A stretch of DNA of 64,000 bases from positions 163,405-227,404 of the forward strand of contig NZ_JH976437.1 of NCBI RefSeq assembly GCF_000306965.1, written 5' to 3'. Made by a program: the position numbers and the translations under genes. The notes under the pieces are model-generated. The model was not told the DNA's origin, did not search any database, and was given only the letters and a program-made list of their open reading frames with translations. Positions 17,735-27,782 of the stretch are shown piece by piece. The DNA comes from Amphibacillus jilinensis Y1. GTDB taxonomy: Bacteria > Bacillota > Bacilli > Bacillales > Amphibacillaceae. Positions within the stretch are counted from its first letter, which is position 1. The number at the start of each line of letters is the position of its first letter.

Positions 17735-20056
17735 TTATTCCCCCACTAACGCATGTTCAAGTACTTGATCTAAATGGTCAACGGCAATAAAGGTTAGTGA
17801 TTGTTTAACACTGTCAGGGATATCATCTAAGTCTTTTTCATTTTCCTTCGGTATGATAATGGTTGTTAGTCCAGCACGATGAGCACTTAATGTTTTTTCT
17901 TTTAATCCACCGATAGGTAAAACACGACCTCGAAGGGTAATCTCTCCTGTCATGCCTACTTCTTTTCGCACAGGATGATTGGTTAAACTTGATATAAGTG
18001 CGGTCGCCATCGTAATGCCTGCTGATGGTCCATCTTTTGGTGTCGCGCCTTCTGGAACATGAATATGAATATCTTGTTTTTGATGAAAATCCGGATCAAT
18101 CTTCAATTGTTCTGCTCTTGATCGGATGTAACTCAATGCTGCATGTGCAGATTCTTTCATGACATCGCCAAGTTTACCTGTTAAAGCTAATTTGCCCTTA
18201 CCAGGTACAATACTAACTTCAATCGCTAACGTATCACCACCAGCAGCAGTATACGCTAAACCTGTTGCCGTTCCAATTTGATCTTCTTCTTCCATCATAC
18301 CATAACGATAGAGAGGTTTGCCTAATAATTTTTCCAATTGGTTTTCGGTAATCACAATCCGCTTCTTTTGTTCCGATACAAACAGCTTTGCTGCCTTTCG
18401 ACATAATGCGGCTAATTGTCTTTCAAGTTGTCGCACACCCGCTTCACGAGTATAGCGGCGGATTAACTTTATTAAACCTTCATCACGCACTTGTAGGTTA
18501 CCTTTTTTCAATCCATGTGCGGCCAATTGTTTAGGTAGTAAATAATTACGGGCAATATGTTGTTTTTCTAATTCAGTGTATCCAGGAATAGAGATAATTT
18601 CCATACGATCAAGCAGCGGTCGAGGAATCGTTTGTAAATGATTAGCTGTTGCAATAAACATGACTTTACTAAGATCATACGTCTCTTCAATAAAATGATC
18701 ACTAAATTGACTGTTCTGCTCTGGATCTAACACCTCAAGCATAGCTGCTGATGGATCACCTCTAAAATCATTTGCCATTTTATCAATTTCATCTAATAAC
18801 ATCACCGGATTAATTGTTTCTGCTTTCTTCATACCTTGAATAATACGCCCAGGCATTGCCCCAACATACGTACGACGATGCCCTCTTATTTCGGCTTCAT
18901 CTCTAACACCACCAAGCGACAAGCGAACAAAACGACGATTTATTGCCCGGGCAATAGACTTTGCTAATGAAGTCTTTCCTACTCCTGGTGGCCCTACTAA
19001 ACAAAGGATTGGACCGCGTAAAGATTTAGTTAATTGTTGAACAGCTAAATATTCTAAAATACGCTCTTTCACTTTATCCAAACCATAATGATCTTGATTT
19101 AAAATCGTTTCAGCGTGATCAACATCGAGATGATCCTCTGTTTCATTTGACCACGGAAGGCTAACAAGCCATTCCAGGTAATTTCTGATGACGGAACTTT
19201 CTGCTGATGTTTGTGGCACTTTCTCAAAGCGCTTTAGCTCTTTTTCAGCTAGTTTCAAAATTCGTTCCGGCATGTTACTTTGTTCTATTTTATCTTGTAG
19301 GTCTGCAACCTCTCCAGACTTACCGTCTTTATCACCAAGCTCTTTTTGAATTGCCTTCATTTGTTCGCGCAAATAATATTCTTTTTGCGTCTGTTCAATT
19401 GATCGCTTCACACGTTGTCCAATTTTTTGCTCCAAACGTAAAACTTCTTGCTCATTAGAAATTAACTCCATTAATTGTTGTGCGCGTTCATCGACGTCAA
19501 TCATTTCTAATAACACTTGTTTAATTGATAATTTAATGGGCAAATGAGAACTAATCAAATCTGTTAATTGTGACAAGTCTGCAATGTCAATAACACTTTC
19601 ATAAGTTTCCTTTGATAATTTACTTGATAATTCAACATATTTTTTAAATTGGTCCAAAAGGGTCCGCATCAACGCTGATTGTCTCGGTTCTTCGACCAAG
19701 CCTTGCTCAACCAATGGAACAACTTCAACTGAGAAATAAGGGTCAATCTGCTGAAAAGAAACAGCCTCCGCCCGCTTGATCCCTTCAACCAACACTCTAA
19801 ATGTACCGTTGGGCAACTTTAACATTTGTTTAACGTAAGCAATTGTACCATTAAGATAGAGATCTTCTTTTGCAGGTTCTTTTACCGCACTTTCTTTTTG
19901 AGCAACGAGTAAAATCTTTCGATCATGCATCATCGCCATTTCTAGTGCTTCAACCGAATGCTTACGCCCAATATCTAAATGCATGACAACTGATGGATAA
20001 ACGACCATACCGCGAAGCGGGAGTAATGGTAATACCATCTGGTTTTCTTCACTCAT
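17735..20056 (-). CDS. lonA: ATP-dependent protease LonA
   Basis: 773 residues, the length of B. subtilis LonA. N-terminal LON domain ([23 protein letters not shown]), a coiled-coil segment (about 190-300), AAA+ module with Walker [10 protein letters not shown] and Walker B LLDEIDKM, and a C-terminal serine protease domain with PKDGPSAG (catalytic Ser) and a Lys about 43 residues later ([11 protein letters not shown] region). The start is the ATG at 20054-20056 behind GGGAGGGAC; 13 further upstream codons have no ribosome site. It degrades misfolded and regulatory proteins in the cytosol. Confidence 0.96.
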   Translation of the reverse strand: MSEENQMVLPLLPLRGMVVYPSVVMHLDIGRKHSVEALEMAMMHDRKILLVAQKESAVKEPAKEDLYLNGTIAYVKQMLKLPNGTFRVLVEGIKRAEAVSFQQIDPYFSVEVVPLVEQGLVEEPRQSALMRTLLDQFKKYVELSSKLSKETYESVIDIADLSQLTDLISSHLPIKLSIKQVLLEMIDVDERAQQLMELISNEQEVLRLEQKIGQRVKRSIEQTQKEYYLREQMKAIQKELGDKDGKSGEVADLQDKIEQSNMPERILKLAEKELKRFEKVPQTSAESSVIRNYLEWLVSLPWSNETEDHLDVDHAETILNQDHYGLDKVKERILEYLAVQQLTKSLRGPILCLVGPPGVGKTSLAKSIARAINRRFVRLSLGGVRDEAEIRGHRRTYVGAMPGRIIQGMKKAETINPVMLLDEIDKMANDFRGDPSAAMLEVLDPEQNSQFSDHFIEETYDLSKVMFIATANHLQTIPRPLLDRMEIISIPGYTELEKQHIARNYLLPKQLAAHGLKKGNLQVRDEGLIKLIRRYTREAGVRQLERQLAALCRKAAKLFVSEQKKRIVITENQLEKLLGKPLYRYGMMEEEDQIGTATGLAYTAAGGDTLAIEVSIVPGKGKLALTGKLGDVMKESAHAALSYIRSRAEQLKIDPDFHQKQDIHIHVPEGATPKDGPSAGITMATALISSLTNHPVRKEVGMTGEITLRGRVLPIGGLKEKTLSAHRAGLTTIIIPKENEKDLDDIPDSVKQSLTFIAVDHLDQVLEHALVGE

Positions 20057-20169
20057 AGAACGTCCCTCCCTGATCTTTATTTTTATCATACCCATGTTTA
20101 TCTCGAAATCACATATAAGTTTTTTAAAAATTTCTGCCTAAATAATCCTAAGCCTATGTAATGATAAAT

Positions 20170-20204
20170 GGAATAGAAAATCCCTTGCTTTACACAAGGG
20201 ATTT
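20170..20204 (-). terminator. clpX terminator
   Basis: AATCCCTTG and CAAGGGATT (20179-20187, 20195-20203) form a 9-bp stem followed on the minus strand by TTTCT, between clpX and lonA. Confidence 0.75.
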
Positions 20205-20216
20205 AATAGTTAACAG

Positions 20217-21485
20217 TTAAGCGCTCTCCTTTGGTTCTTCATCAATCATCGAACCATCTTCAAGCAACAATTTCGGTCGCCCATTCTCAATTTCCACTGT
20301 ATCCTTTGTAATGATACATTTCTTAATATCATCACGTGAAGGTAGTTCAAACATGACGTCTAACATAATCGTTTCAAGAATAGAACGCAAACCACGTGCA
20401 CCCGTATTTCGTTCCATTGCTTTTTTAGCAATTGCTTCAAGGGCTTCTTCTTCAAATTCCAGATCTACATTGTCGATCTGGAAAAGTCGCCTATACTGTT
20501 TAACGAGGGCATTTTTTGGCTTTGTTAGTATCTCAATCAATGCCTCTCTATCTAACGGTTCTAGACTCCCAATAATAGGTAGCCTTCCGATGAATTCAGG
20601 AATTAAACCAAACTTTAATAAATCTTCAGGTAAAACTTTTTGAAGCAATTGAGCTTTGTCTAGCTCATCAGAATCTGTTTCAGCTCCAAATCCAATTATT
20701 TTTTTACCTAGGCGACTTTTAATAATTTGATCAATCCCATCAAATGCGCCACCTACAATAAATAAAATATTGGTTGTATCAATTTGAATAAACTCTTGAT
20801 GCGGATGCTTCCTTCCACCTTGTGGTGGCACACTTGCTGTCGTTCCTTCTAAGATCTTAAGCAATGCTTGTTGAACACCTTCACCAGAAACATCTCTTGT
20901 TATTGATGGATTCTCTGATTTGCGGGCAACTTTATCAATTTCATCAATGTAAATAATACCTTTTTCAGCTTTTTCCACATCGTAATCTGCTGCTTGGATT
21001 AGCTTAAGTAAAATATTCTCAACATCTTCACCAACATAGCCTGCCTCTGTCAGAGAAGTAGCATCAGCTATTGCAAAAGGTACATTTAATATTCTTGCCA
21101 ATGTTTGAGCAAGTAACGTTTTACCACTACCAGTTGGACCAATCATTGCAATATTACTCTTTGCAAGTTCTACATCGTCGGTTCCACGCGTCGCATTAAT
21201 TCGCTTGTAATGGTTATAAACAGCCACCGAAAGATTCTTCTTTGCTTTGTTCTGTCCAATCACATAATCATCTAAAATCGAACGAATTTCTTGAGGTTTC
21301 GGAACATCTTTAAATTCTACTTCTTCATCTGTTCCGAGCTCTTCCTCGACAATTTCAGAGCAAAGCTCAATACATTCATCACATATATATACACCTGGAC
21401 CAGCTACTAATTTTCTTACCTGATCTTGTGTTTTTCCGCAAAAAGAACATTTAAGCTGGCCTTTTTCTTCATTGAATTTATACAT
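20217..21485 (-). CDS. clpX: ATP-dependent unfoldase ClpX
   Basis: 422-residue AAA+ hexamer that unfolds substrates for ClpP. N-terminal zinc domain CSFCGKTQ...CDECIELC (residues about 10-42), Walker A GPTGSGKT, pore loop GYVGED, Walker [11 protein letters not shown], the IGF-type ClpP-docking loop (IIGFGAE) and sensor motifs. The ribosome site GAGGGGTGAGCGTAAT precedes the ATG. It sits between tig and lonA as in B. subtilis, with its own promoter and terminator. Confidence 0.97.
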   Translation of the reverse strand: MYKFNEEKGQLKCSFCGKTQDQVRKLVAGPGVYICDECIELCSEIVEEELGTDEEVEFKDVPKPQEIRSILDDYVIGQNKAKKNLSVAVYNHYKRINATRGTDDVELAKSNIAMIGPTGSGKTLLAQTLARILNVPFAIADATSLTEAGYVGEDVENILLKLIQAADYDVEKAEKGIIYIDEIDKVARKSENPSITRDVSGEGVQQALLKILEGTTASVPPQGGRKHPHQEFIQIDTTNILFIVGGAFDGIDQIIKSRLGKKIIGFGAETDSDELDKAQLLQKVLPEDLLKFGLIPEFIGRLPIIGSLEPLDREALIEILTKPKNALVKQYRRLFQIDNVDLEFEEEALEAIAKKAMERNTGARGLRSILETIMLDVMFELPSRDDIKKCIITKDTVEIENGRPKLLLEDGSMIDEEPKESA

Positions 21486-21539
21486 ATTACGCTCACCCCT
21501 CTATAATTAAAAAACGATACGTGTTGTCTTTAATCGCGT

Positions 21540-21568
21540 ATAATACGCTATATTTGATTGATATGCAA
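21540..21568 (-). promoter_or_regulatory. clpX promoter
   Basis: TTGCAT (21563-21568) and TATTAT (21540-21545) on the minus strand with a 17-bp spacer, about 55 bp before the clpX start. The remainder of the 350-bp tig-clpX gap shows nothing further except the tig terminator. Confidence 0.6.
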
Positions 21569-21792
21569 AGGTTAATCAGCTTAGGTGCCTATATCCCTAT
21601 TACTTCTTCATCATATCAAATTACAGTAGATATTAAAAATAATACCTCTTAAAGTCCCTTTTTTAGTCTTACCCATTTACTTAAACGCTAAACGGTGCAT
21701 CCTTATGTTATGTATGTTATCTTATGTAAAATTTAAAGTGATGTTAAGTGTATGTGTACGGTCTTATAATATGTAAAAAGGTTTGGATGGTA

Positions 21793-21824
21793 GAAAACAA
21801 GGCGAGAAATTAACCGCCTTGTTC
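21793..21824 (-). terminator. tig terminator
   Basis: On the minus strand AACAAGGCG and CGCCTTGTT form a 9-bp stem followed by TTTTC, just after the tig stop. Confidence 0.85.
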
Positions 21825-21837
21825 CCATATTTCTGAT

Positions 21838-23124
21838 TTATTTGGTTTGGCTATGTTCAACCAAGAAATCAATAGCTTTCTTAAATTTCAAATCTTCTTT
21901 AATGGAATCTGTATTGCCACCAAGCATTTGGGTAAGTTGCTCAATTTCAATTTGATACATTTCTGCCATTGTCTTCAATTCTTCATTAACATCTTCTTCA
22001 GTTACTTCAACATTTTCCACATCAGCAATAGCCTCAAGAACAAGGTTTGTTTGAACACGCTTTGATGCATCTTCTTTCATCTGTTCTTTAAGGGCATCTT
22101 CATCTTGACCAGAGAACTGAAAGTACATATCTAGGGTCATACCTTGCTGCTGTAGACGCTGTTCAAATTCACGAAGCATACGATCTAATTCCGTTGTTAC
22201 CATCGCTTCTGGAATATCGATTTCAGCATTTTCAGTTGCCTGATTAATGAGTGTTTCACGCTTTTGATTCTCTGCGTCAGATTGTTTTTGATTTTCTAAT
22301 CGCTCTCTTGTTTTCTCTTTTAGCTCAGCTAATGTCTCTACATCATCATTTACATCTTTAGCAAATTCATCATCTAATTCAGGTAATTCTTTTGCTTTGA
22401 TCTCATGAATCTTGACCTTGAATGTCGCCGCTTTGCCAGCTAAATCTTCAGCATGATACTCTTCTGGGAAAGTGACTTCCACTTCTGTTTCTTCTCCAGT
22501 AGCTTTGCCAATAAGTTGTTCTTCAAATCCCGGAATAAATGAGCCTGAGCCAATTTCCAACGTATGATTTTCAGCGGCACCGCCCTCAAATGCTTCACCA
22601 TCAACAAAACCTTCAAAATCAAGAACAACTGTATCACCATCTTCAACTGTTCCTTCTTCTTTAACAACAAGTTCTGCTTGATTTTGACGTTGGTTTTCAA
22701 TATCTTGGTCAACATCTTCATCTGTAACCGCAACATCTTGCTCCTCAACTTCTAAGCCCTTATACTCGCCTAATTTAACTTCTGGCTTCACAGTAACACT
22801 AGCTGTAAAAATTAAGTTTTTACCTTTTTCAATTTGTGTAATATCAATTTCAGGTTGATCTACCGGAGAGATACCCGCTTCATCTACAGCGCCAGCATAT
22901 GCCTCTGGTAAAATAATATCAACTGCATCTTGATATAAAGATTCAGCTCCAAAACGTTGTTCAAATAACCCACGTGGCACTCTACCTTTACGAAAACCAG
23001 GTAGTTGCACATCCTTTACTACTTTCTTAAACGCCTGATCTAAGGCTTCGTTAAATTTTTCAGCATCGACCTCAACGGTTAACGTGCCTTGATTACCTTC
23101 TTGCTTTTCCCACTTAGCTGTCAT
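21838..23124 (-). CDS. tig: Trigger factor
   Basis: 428-residue ribosome-associated chaperone and peptidyl-prolyl isomerase. The ribosome-docking signature GFRKGRVPR lies near residues 43-51, the FKBP-type PPIase domain spans about 150-240 ([20 protein letters not shown]), and the rest is the helical C-terminal cradle. The start is the ATG at 23122-23124 behind ATGGAGGGAAAATAA. Gene order ysoA-tig-clpX matches Bacillus. Confidence 0.97.
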   Translation of the reverse strand: MTAKWEKQEGNQGTLTVEVDAEKFNEALDQAFKKVVKDVQLPGFRKGRVPRGLFEQRFGAESLYQDAVDIILPEAYAGAVDEAGISPVDQPEIDITQIEKGKNLIFTASVTVKPEVKLGEYKGLEVEEQDVAVTDEDVDQDIENQRQNQAELVVKEEGTVEDGDTVVLDFEGFVDGEAFEGGAAENHTLEIGSGSFIPGFEEQLIGKATGEETEVEVTFPEEYHAEDLAGKAATFKVKIHEIKAKELPELDDEFAKDVNDDVETLAELKEKTRERLENQKQSDAENQKRETLINQATENAEIDIPEAMVTTELDRMLREFEQRLQQQGMTLDMYFQFSGQDEDALKEQMKEDASKRVQTNLVLEAIADVENVEVTEEDVNEELKTMAEMYQIEIEQLTQMLGGNTDSIKEDLKFKKAIDFLVEHSQTK

Positions 23125-23223
23125 TTATTTTCCCTCCATGCGTACATGTATAAATTTTTATATTTGCCGTTCATTCATGATACATTATTTTTGATACAAG
23201 ACCGAACGCAAATCAACCCTTTC

Positions 23224-23251
23224 ATTATAACATAAACAAGCGCGCTTTCAA
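23224..23251 (-). promoter_or_regulatory. tig promoter
   Basis: TTGAAA (23246-23251) and TATAAT (23224-23229) on the minus strand with a 16-bp spacer, about 100 bp before the tig start and just after ysoA. Confidence 0.65.
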
Positions 23252-23282
23252 GATTTACTATTTAGAACGCTGATATTTTCAT

Positions 23283-24269
23283 TTATTCTTCCATAATGGA
23301 AAAGTAAATTTGCTCGGATTCAATCATTTTATTGACCTTTTCTAACACTTCCATTGAATAAATCGCTTCATCAATCCCTGTTTGGGGATCAAACGAGGCC
23401 TTAACAATGGCAATAACGGCTTGATTCATGTTATCGACTTCATCCATTCTTGGAACAAATGGATAATGAACGTAGAAATAACGATCAATGAGTTGATTAC
23501 TAAACCGATAAAAAGAAGGGTCCTCATGTTCAAGATCAGCAAGCGTTTCTTTTAATTTTAAACGGAATGGATGTTTGTTCATATATGGAAAAACACTCGG
23601 ATTAATCGTTAAACGTTGTCTAAACTTCACCACTTCGAACTCTTTATTAATCGACTCTGCTTGTAATAAGCTTACAATAACCGTCTTAATGACCGGATGA
23701 ATATTTTCTTCTACAAGCATACTTACAAATAAATCTATGTATGGTTTAATATCAGCACGCTGAAGGTGATTAATTAGATGCCACTGTGCCATCGTGTCAT
23801 CATTGTCTATCGCTTCTTCTAACTCATGCTTCGTTACATTTACTTCTTGTTCCACTTGCTCATTTACTAAGGGCTGATTAACTTCGTATAGTTTTTTCAG
23901 TTGCCCTTTTAAAGGATCCGGAATACGATTAATTTCCAATGCTTCATCAAGAAGTTCTGCAACTTCTTTGTGTTTATGAAATTGAAATAATAATGTTGCA
24001 TAAATATTTATGTATGAAAAATAGTTGTCGTCCTTCTTAGCAATAAGGTCCTCACACATTTGCTCGGCTTCCTTCTGTCTTCCAAGTTCAATTAAACATG
24101 TAAGTTTACCTAAGAATACTTCTTGATCGGTAACACCATGAGCTATTAATTGATTTAAATAGGTTAGTGCCTCTGCAAACTGTTTATCCTGCATGGCTTG
24201 ATAAGCATTCTTTTCAAGATCTTGCTTTTGCTTAGGGAACAGGACAACATTATCATGTTGCCGGTTCAT
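23283..24269 (-). CDS. ysoA: TPR-repeat protein YsoA
   Basis: 328 residues. Helical repeats with TPR spacing lie in the first 130 residues (AYQAMQDKQFAEALTYLNQLI; VFLGKLTCLIELGRQKEAEQM; YINIYATLLFQFHKHKEVAELL). The C-terminal half has no motif I recognise. The position immediately before tig matches B. subtilis YsoA, and the layout agrees. The start is the ATG at 24267-24269 behind AAAGGAGGGGGAGATA; the ten upstream codons carry that site. Function is unknown; protein-protein interaction is the only role the fold suggests. Confidence 0.85.
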   Translation of the reverse strand: MNRQHDNVVLFPKQKQDLEKNAYQAMQDKQFAEALTYLNQLIAHGVTDQEVFLGKLTCLIELGRQKEAEQMCEDLIAKKDDNYFSYINIYATLLFQFHKHKEVAELLDEALEINRIPDPLKGQLKKLYEVNQPLVNEQVEQEVNVTKHELEEAIDNDDTMAQWHLINHLQRADIKPYIDLFVSMLVEENIHPVIKTVIVSLLQAESINKEFEVVKFRQRLTINPSVFPYMNKHPFRLKLKETLADLEHEDPSFYRFSNQLIDRYFYVHYPFVPRMDEVDNMNQAVIAIVKASFDPQTGIDEAIYSMEVLEKVNKMIESEQIYFSIMEE

Positions 24270-24308
24270 TATCTCCCCCTCCTTTCCTCTACAGCTCATT
24301 GTCTGTAT

Positions 24309-24569
24309 CTATGCTTTAGTAGTTCCTTCCCTCTTATTCACCATTTCAAACAAGCCCGTTGCTGATAGACCGGCTAATCCCCCAGCCCAGAGACGCAAGA
24401 CGAGCTCAAGATCAGTAAAAGGATAGGCAATGCTACCGATTAATAAGCCAATAACAAAGCTAATCGATGGAATGATATTCTTTGGTAAATTAAATGTTAA
24501 TTTAATCATCTCCACTAAAGCTGATACAATAGGTAACAATGCCGTTGCAAATATAAGTACTTGTTCCAC
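24309..24569 (-). CDS. Phage-type holin (A118 Hol118-like)
   Basis: 86 residues from the GTG at 24567-24569, which follows GGGGAGGGATTC. Two to three hydrophobic segments (VLIFATALLPIVSALVEMI; IIPSISFVIGLLIGSIAYPF; RLWAGGLAGLSATGLFEMV). The FTDLELVLRLWAGGLAGLSATGLFE stretch and size resemble the Listeria phage A118 holin family. No endolysin or other phage gene is next to it, so it is an orphan with a possible domesticated role. Family assignment is from memory of the motif. Confidence 0.7.
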   Translation of the reverse strand: MEQVLIFATALLPIVSALVEMIKLTFNLPKNIIPSISFVIGLLIGSIAYPFTDLELVLRLWAGGLAGLSATGLFEMVNKREGTTKA

Positions 24570-24922
24570 ACGAATCCCTCCCCTGTATAAAAGATACGTG
24601 TGAACTTCACAGAACATACTTGCAAAAGCAGAAAAAGCATCAAGCGTTGAATAAGCGCTTGCTTAATGTCCTACTTAATTATAGACTAAATTTATCCAGA
24701 GCTGCAAATGGGTTTTAATTACGATTTTTTGAAATTTCTTTCTTGTTTACTTATTTACTTCATAGCCAAGAAATATACATTATGTAAATCGTTCATTTGC
24801 ATTAAATCTCAAATGTATGGTTTACTTTAACGAAATATCGATTGGTTTGCAAGCACTTTACAATTATGACGTGAATCGCTAAAATTTTTTTGCATGCAAT
24901 TTGCAGGTTAGCATTATATTAT

Positions 24923-24952
24923 ATATTAGGGAGGAAAACACCTCCCTAATAT
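24923..24952 (-). terminator. Perfect 12-bp hairpin after the toxin-like small ORF
   Basis: ATATTAGGGAGG (24923-24934) and CCTCCCTAATAT (24941-24952) pair perfectly with a 6-nt loop. It begins 5 bp past the small ORF stop. The flank is A/T but without a pure T run; it could end transcripts from either side. Confidence 0.6.
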
Positions 24953-24957
24953 TCTGC

Positions 24958-25110
24958 TTAATGGTGACGACCTTTTAAATATCGCGGTCGTCTCTTTTTC
25001 TTTCTTTTCGTTGCCTTCATGTCACTTAAATCTTTTAATGCTGAGATTATGTTCTTAAATATTGCTGCCAACAAAGCAACCAAACTAACAACCATCTCAA
25101 CACTCACCAT
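24958..25110 (-). CDS. Small toxin-like ORF: one membrane helix and a very basic tail
   Basis: 50 residues read directly from the minus strand: MVSVEMVVSLVALLAAIF then KNIISALKDLSDMKATKRKK and a tail ending YLKGRHH. An excellent ribosome site (AGAGGAGGTGCC) precedes the ATG at 25108-25110. One hydrophobic helix followed by an Arg/Lys-rich tail is the layout of Bacillus type I toxins such as YonT and of small holin-like toxins, but I see no clear homology. A palindromic terminator follows. A TTGCAG/TATATT-like plus-strand promoter near 24900 could drive an antisense RNA over the 3' end; that part is speculative. Confidence 0.5.
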   Translation of the reverse strand: MVSVEMVVSLVALLAAIFKNIISALKDLSDMKATKRKKKRRPRYLKGRHH

Positions 25111-25285
25111 GGCACCTCCTCTCTATATTCTATTTTATGCATACTATTTTCGGTCATGTATATAAGACTTGAAAATATGCTAAAAATAAACTTATTTAAC
25201 CATTTTTTAGTGCGAATTTACCATACCGAGATGGAAAGTATAAAGATAACCCAAGTGTGCAAGATAAAGATATGCCAAAACAAAG

Positions 25286-25477
25286 GTGGTGAACCTTATC
25301 GAAGCACAACGCGCACAAGAAATAACCATGATACCTGATATGATTCATGTCACTTGTAACGGTGAGAAAGTCTATATTGAACATGTGGATCAAGATAAAA
25401 ATCTTGCAACGATCCACCCTTTAGCAAATCCCGAAGAGAAAAAAAGTGTATCTGTAAATCAATTAGAAGAACATTAA
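25286..25477 (+). CDS. sspH: Small acid-soluble spore protein, SspH family
   Basis: Up to 63 residues: IEAQRAQEITMIPDMIHVTC...VYIEHVDQ...ATIHPLANPEEKKSVSVNQLEEH. This follows B. subtilis SspH closely (NIQRAKEL..., IQHVDE, ARIY..NPE, VNSLEE). It is a minor SASP of the spore core, presumably under sigma-G or sigma-F. Start problem: the GTG codons at 25286 and 25289 overlap the AAAGGTGGTGA ribosome site, while the codon with correct spacing, which also aligns with the family N-terminus, is ATC at 25298. I give the GTG-based frame limit. Confidence 0.8.
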   Translation: MVNLIEAQRAQEITMIPDMIHVTCNGEKVYIEHVDQDKNLATIHPLANPEEKKSVSVNQLEEH

Positions 25478-25530
25478 TTGAAAAAATTTTATTGGAAACG
25501 ACAACTACAAGAATAGCAAGTAAAAGCACA

Positions 25531-25559
25531 AAGGTCACACGGTTTGTGTGACCTTCTTT
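25531..25559 (+). terminator. sspH terminator
   Basis: AAGGTCACAC (25531-25540) pairs with GTGTGACCTT (25546-25555), followed by CTTTC. Confidence 0.8.
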
Positions 25560-25634
25560 CATATGCAATAAGCAACTACAACATCATTTATCACAAACCC
25601 AACTGGACGCAATCTTCTTTTTATTATGAAGTAG

Positions 25635-27170
25635 TTAGCAAGTATGGTTCTGCTGAAAAGTAGCAATCGCTTGGTATTCATTTTCAAATAGTCGACTTAA
25701 TCGAATATAGAGTGGAATAAGTTCCGTATAAGTTTTAACATTGTTTTTAATAGGATGATTGACCTGAACAGTTTCCACCATTTCAGAGACTGCACTGAGG
25801 TCTTCAATCTCTCCTATTGCATAGAGACCTAAAACAGCAGCTCCTAGGCAAGAACTTTCCACGCTAGCAGGTACATGGACCTCCTGATTAAATATGTCAG
25901 CTAACATTTGTCTCCATACCTCTGATTTTGCAAAGCCACCCGTTGCATGAATTCTATTAGGAATACCGATCATTTCCTTTAAGGCAAGCATAACCGTATA
26001 CATATTTATGTTTATTCCTTCTAAAACCGCACGCATCATATGCTCTTTTTTATGGTGCATCGCCAATCCAAAAAATGATCCACGAGCTTGGGCATTCCAT
26101 AACGGCGCGCGCTCCCCAGCTAAGTACGGATGAAAAATGAGACCTTCTGCTCCAGCAGGAATATGAGTAATTTTTTCCGTAATAACGTCATAAGGATCTC
26201 GCCCTAATGCCTTAGCATTTTCTACTTCTTGATAGCCTATCTCGTCACGAAGCCAACGCATAATCATACCACCATTGTTCACTGGTCCTCCAATGACCCA
26301 ATGCTTGTCGGTTAGCGCATAACAGAAAATTCTACCTTTTGGATCCGTTACAGGGCGGTTGGTAACCGTGCGTATCGCACCACTTGTGCCGATAGTTAAA
26401 GCCACAACACCTGGTCTAATCGCATTCACACCTAAATTAGCAAGCACACCATCGTTTGCTCCGATAATAAAAGGCAAGTCTTGTGGTATGCCCAATTCAC
26501 TCGCGACTTCCTTCTTCAATCCCTCTAACCGTTCTGTTGTTGGCACAATTCGCGACAATTGGTTTCGATTAATTCCAGCTACTTCTAACGCCTGATCATC
26601 CCAATCTAAATCACTCAAATTAAATAATCCGGTTGCAGATGCAATAGAATAATCAATAATATATTGATCAAAAAAATGATAAAAGACATATTCCTTTATA
26701 GAAATAAATTTAGCTGTTTGTCGATACACTTCGGGTCTTTCATTTTTCAACCAAATAATCTTTGCTAAAGGTGACATCGGATGGATTGGCGTACCTGTTC
26801 TAAGATACAGCTCATGCCCTTGATTATGTTTTAATATCTTTACATAGGGTTCACTGCGTTGATCTGCCCATGTTAAATTTGCAGTTAAAGCCTCACCGCT
26901 GTCATTGACGGCAATTAAACTATGCATTGCTGCACTAAAAGAAATGAACATGAGCGCCCCTTTATCAATACCACTAACAGACAGAACATCCTTTATCGTA
27001 TACTTAACCGCTCGTAGAATCTCATTAACGTCTTGTTCAGCAGCACCAGGAACAGGTGTGTTTAATGGGTACTCCTTTGATTGTTGGGCAACGACCTCAC
27101 CAGCTCGATTAAATATAACCGCTTTTGTACTGGTCGTTCCTATGTCTACACCGAGCATATATTTCTTCAT
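25635..27170 (-). CDS. gntK: Gluconate kinase
   Basis: 511-residue FGGY-family sugar kinase. Phosphate-1 motif MLGVDIGTTSTKAVIF at the N-terminus; DPYDVITEKITHIPAG, LIFHPYLAGERAPLWN and the C-terminal FGGY signature region (IHATGGFAKSEVWRQMLADI). Long stretches match B. subtilis GntK as I recall it (FISFSAAMHS; RTGTPIHPMSPL; YSIASATGLFNL), so gluconate rather than xylulose is the likely substrate. It phosphorylates gluconate to 6-phosphogluconate. The start is the ATG at 27168-27170 behind GTGGAGGAATATATA. Upstream is a decayed gluconate permease; no gntR or gntZ is visible. Confidence 0.88.
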   Translation of the reverse strand: MKKYMLGVDIGTTSTKAVIFNRAGEVVAQQSKEYPLNTPVPGAAEQDVNEILRAVKYTIKDVLSVSGIDKGALMFISFSAAMHSLIAVNDSGEALTANLTWADQRSEPYVKILKHNQGHELYLRTGTPIHPMSPLAKIIWLKNERPEVYRQTAKFISIKEYVFYHFFDQYIIDYSIASATGLFNLSDLDWDDQALEVAGINRNQLSRIVPTTERLEGLKKEVASELGIPQDLPFIIGANDGVLANLGVNAIRPGVVALTIGTSGAIRTVTNRPVTDPKGRIFCYALTDKHWVIGGPVNNGGMIMRWLRDEIGYQEVENAKALGRDPYDVITEKITHIPAGAEGLIFHPYLAGERAPLWNAQARGSFFGLAMHHKKEHMMRAVLEGININMYTVMLALKEMIGIPNRIHATGGFAKSEVWRQMLADIFNQEVHVPASVESSCLGAAVLGLYAIGEIEDLSAVSEMVETVQVNHPIKNNVKTYTELIPLYIRLSRLFENEYQAIATFQQNHTC

Positions 27171-27294
27171 TATATATTCCTCCACTATCATTTAACTTAC
27201 GTTTATTATACCTAACAACATTAAATAAGAAAGCTTTAACTTATTCGGTTCTTACCATTCTTTTGAGATCTATTAGCATCCATGCAAATATTTA

Positions 27295-27540
27295 TTATAT
27301 AAATAAACTAATTACCATAACCGTGACTAAACCTACTAAGCCAATTAACGTTTACATAGTCGTCCAAGTTTTAAACGTATCTTTAACTTCTAATTCGAAA
27401 TACCGGCTAACAAGCCAAAAACCGGAGTCATTCTCATGCGAAAGTACCGTTGCACCTGCTGCAATAGCAATCACAACTAAAGCAAGAGAGGGGTCATCAG
27501 ATAGCAAATGAAAGATTAAACCAGCTACACTATCACAGCT
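27295..27540 (-). pseudogene. gntP: Decayed gluconate permease (GntP C-terminus)
   Basis: Minus-strand translation from 27540 gives [51 protein letters not shown], then an in-frame TAA (27352-27354), then TLIGLVGLVTVMVISLFI and a final stop at 27295. The [17 protein letters not shown] and DTFKTWT motifs are diagnostic of the C-terminal end of GntP-family H+/gluconate symporters. About 80 of the roughly 450 residues remain, with no start, so this is a remnant. A glutamate codon in the usual TxMExxxG segment appears to have become the stop. Confidence 0.8.
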
Positions 27541-27676
27541 TCAAATACATTCACTTAAAATATTAAACATTTTCCTAGCAAATTTCTCTGTTATCAACTA
27601 AATACCTGAACTTTTTATGGTATCAACTATACTTTAGGTGGTGAAATAATCTTACCAAATACAGTAAAATTAAATC

Positions 27677-27690
27677 TGTAAACGTTTACA
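27677..27690 (+). promoter_or_regulatory. cre-type operator upstream of xylanase
   Basis: TGTAAACGTTTACA is a perfect 14-bp palindrome fitting the CcpA catabolite-responsive element consensus. It lies about 93 bp before the xylanase start. It would mediate glucose repression, although another LacI-family repressor could use such a palindrome. Confidence 0.75.
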
Positions 27691-27782
27691 AATCCTGGTG
27701 GAAAGGGAGGGCTGAAGTACAGCGTGGTTTAAAAGCATGACTGTAACAATAAATGCCATTTTTCAAAAGGAGGAATGAAACG

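Noticed and set aside
24309-24569. Prophage region
   Set aside because: Only a holin-like gene is present; no lysin, structural or replication genes nearby.
25635-27170. Xylulokinase as alternative for the FGGY kinase, given the nearby xylanase
   Set aside because: Long motif matches to GntK and the adjacent GntP remnant point to gluconate.
27125-27511. 128-codon plus-strand frame
   Set aside because: Antisense to gntK start and the gntP remnant; the minus strand explains the sequence.
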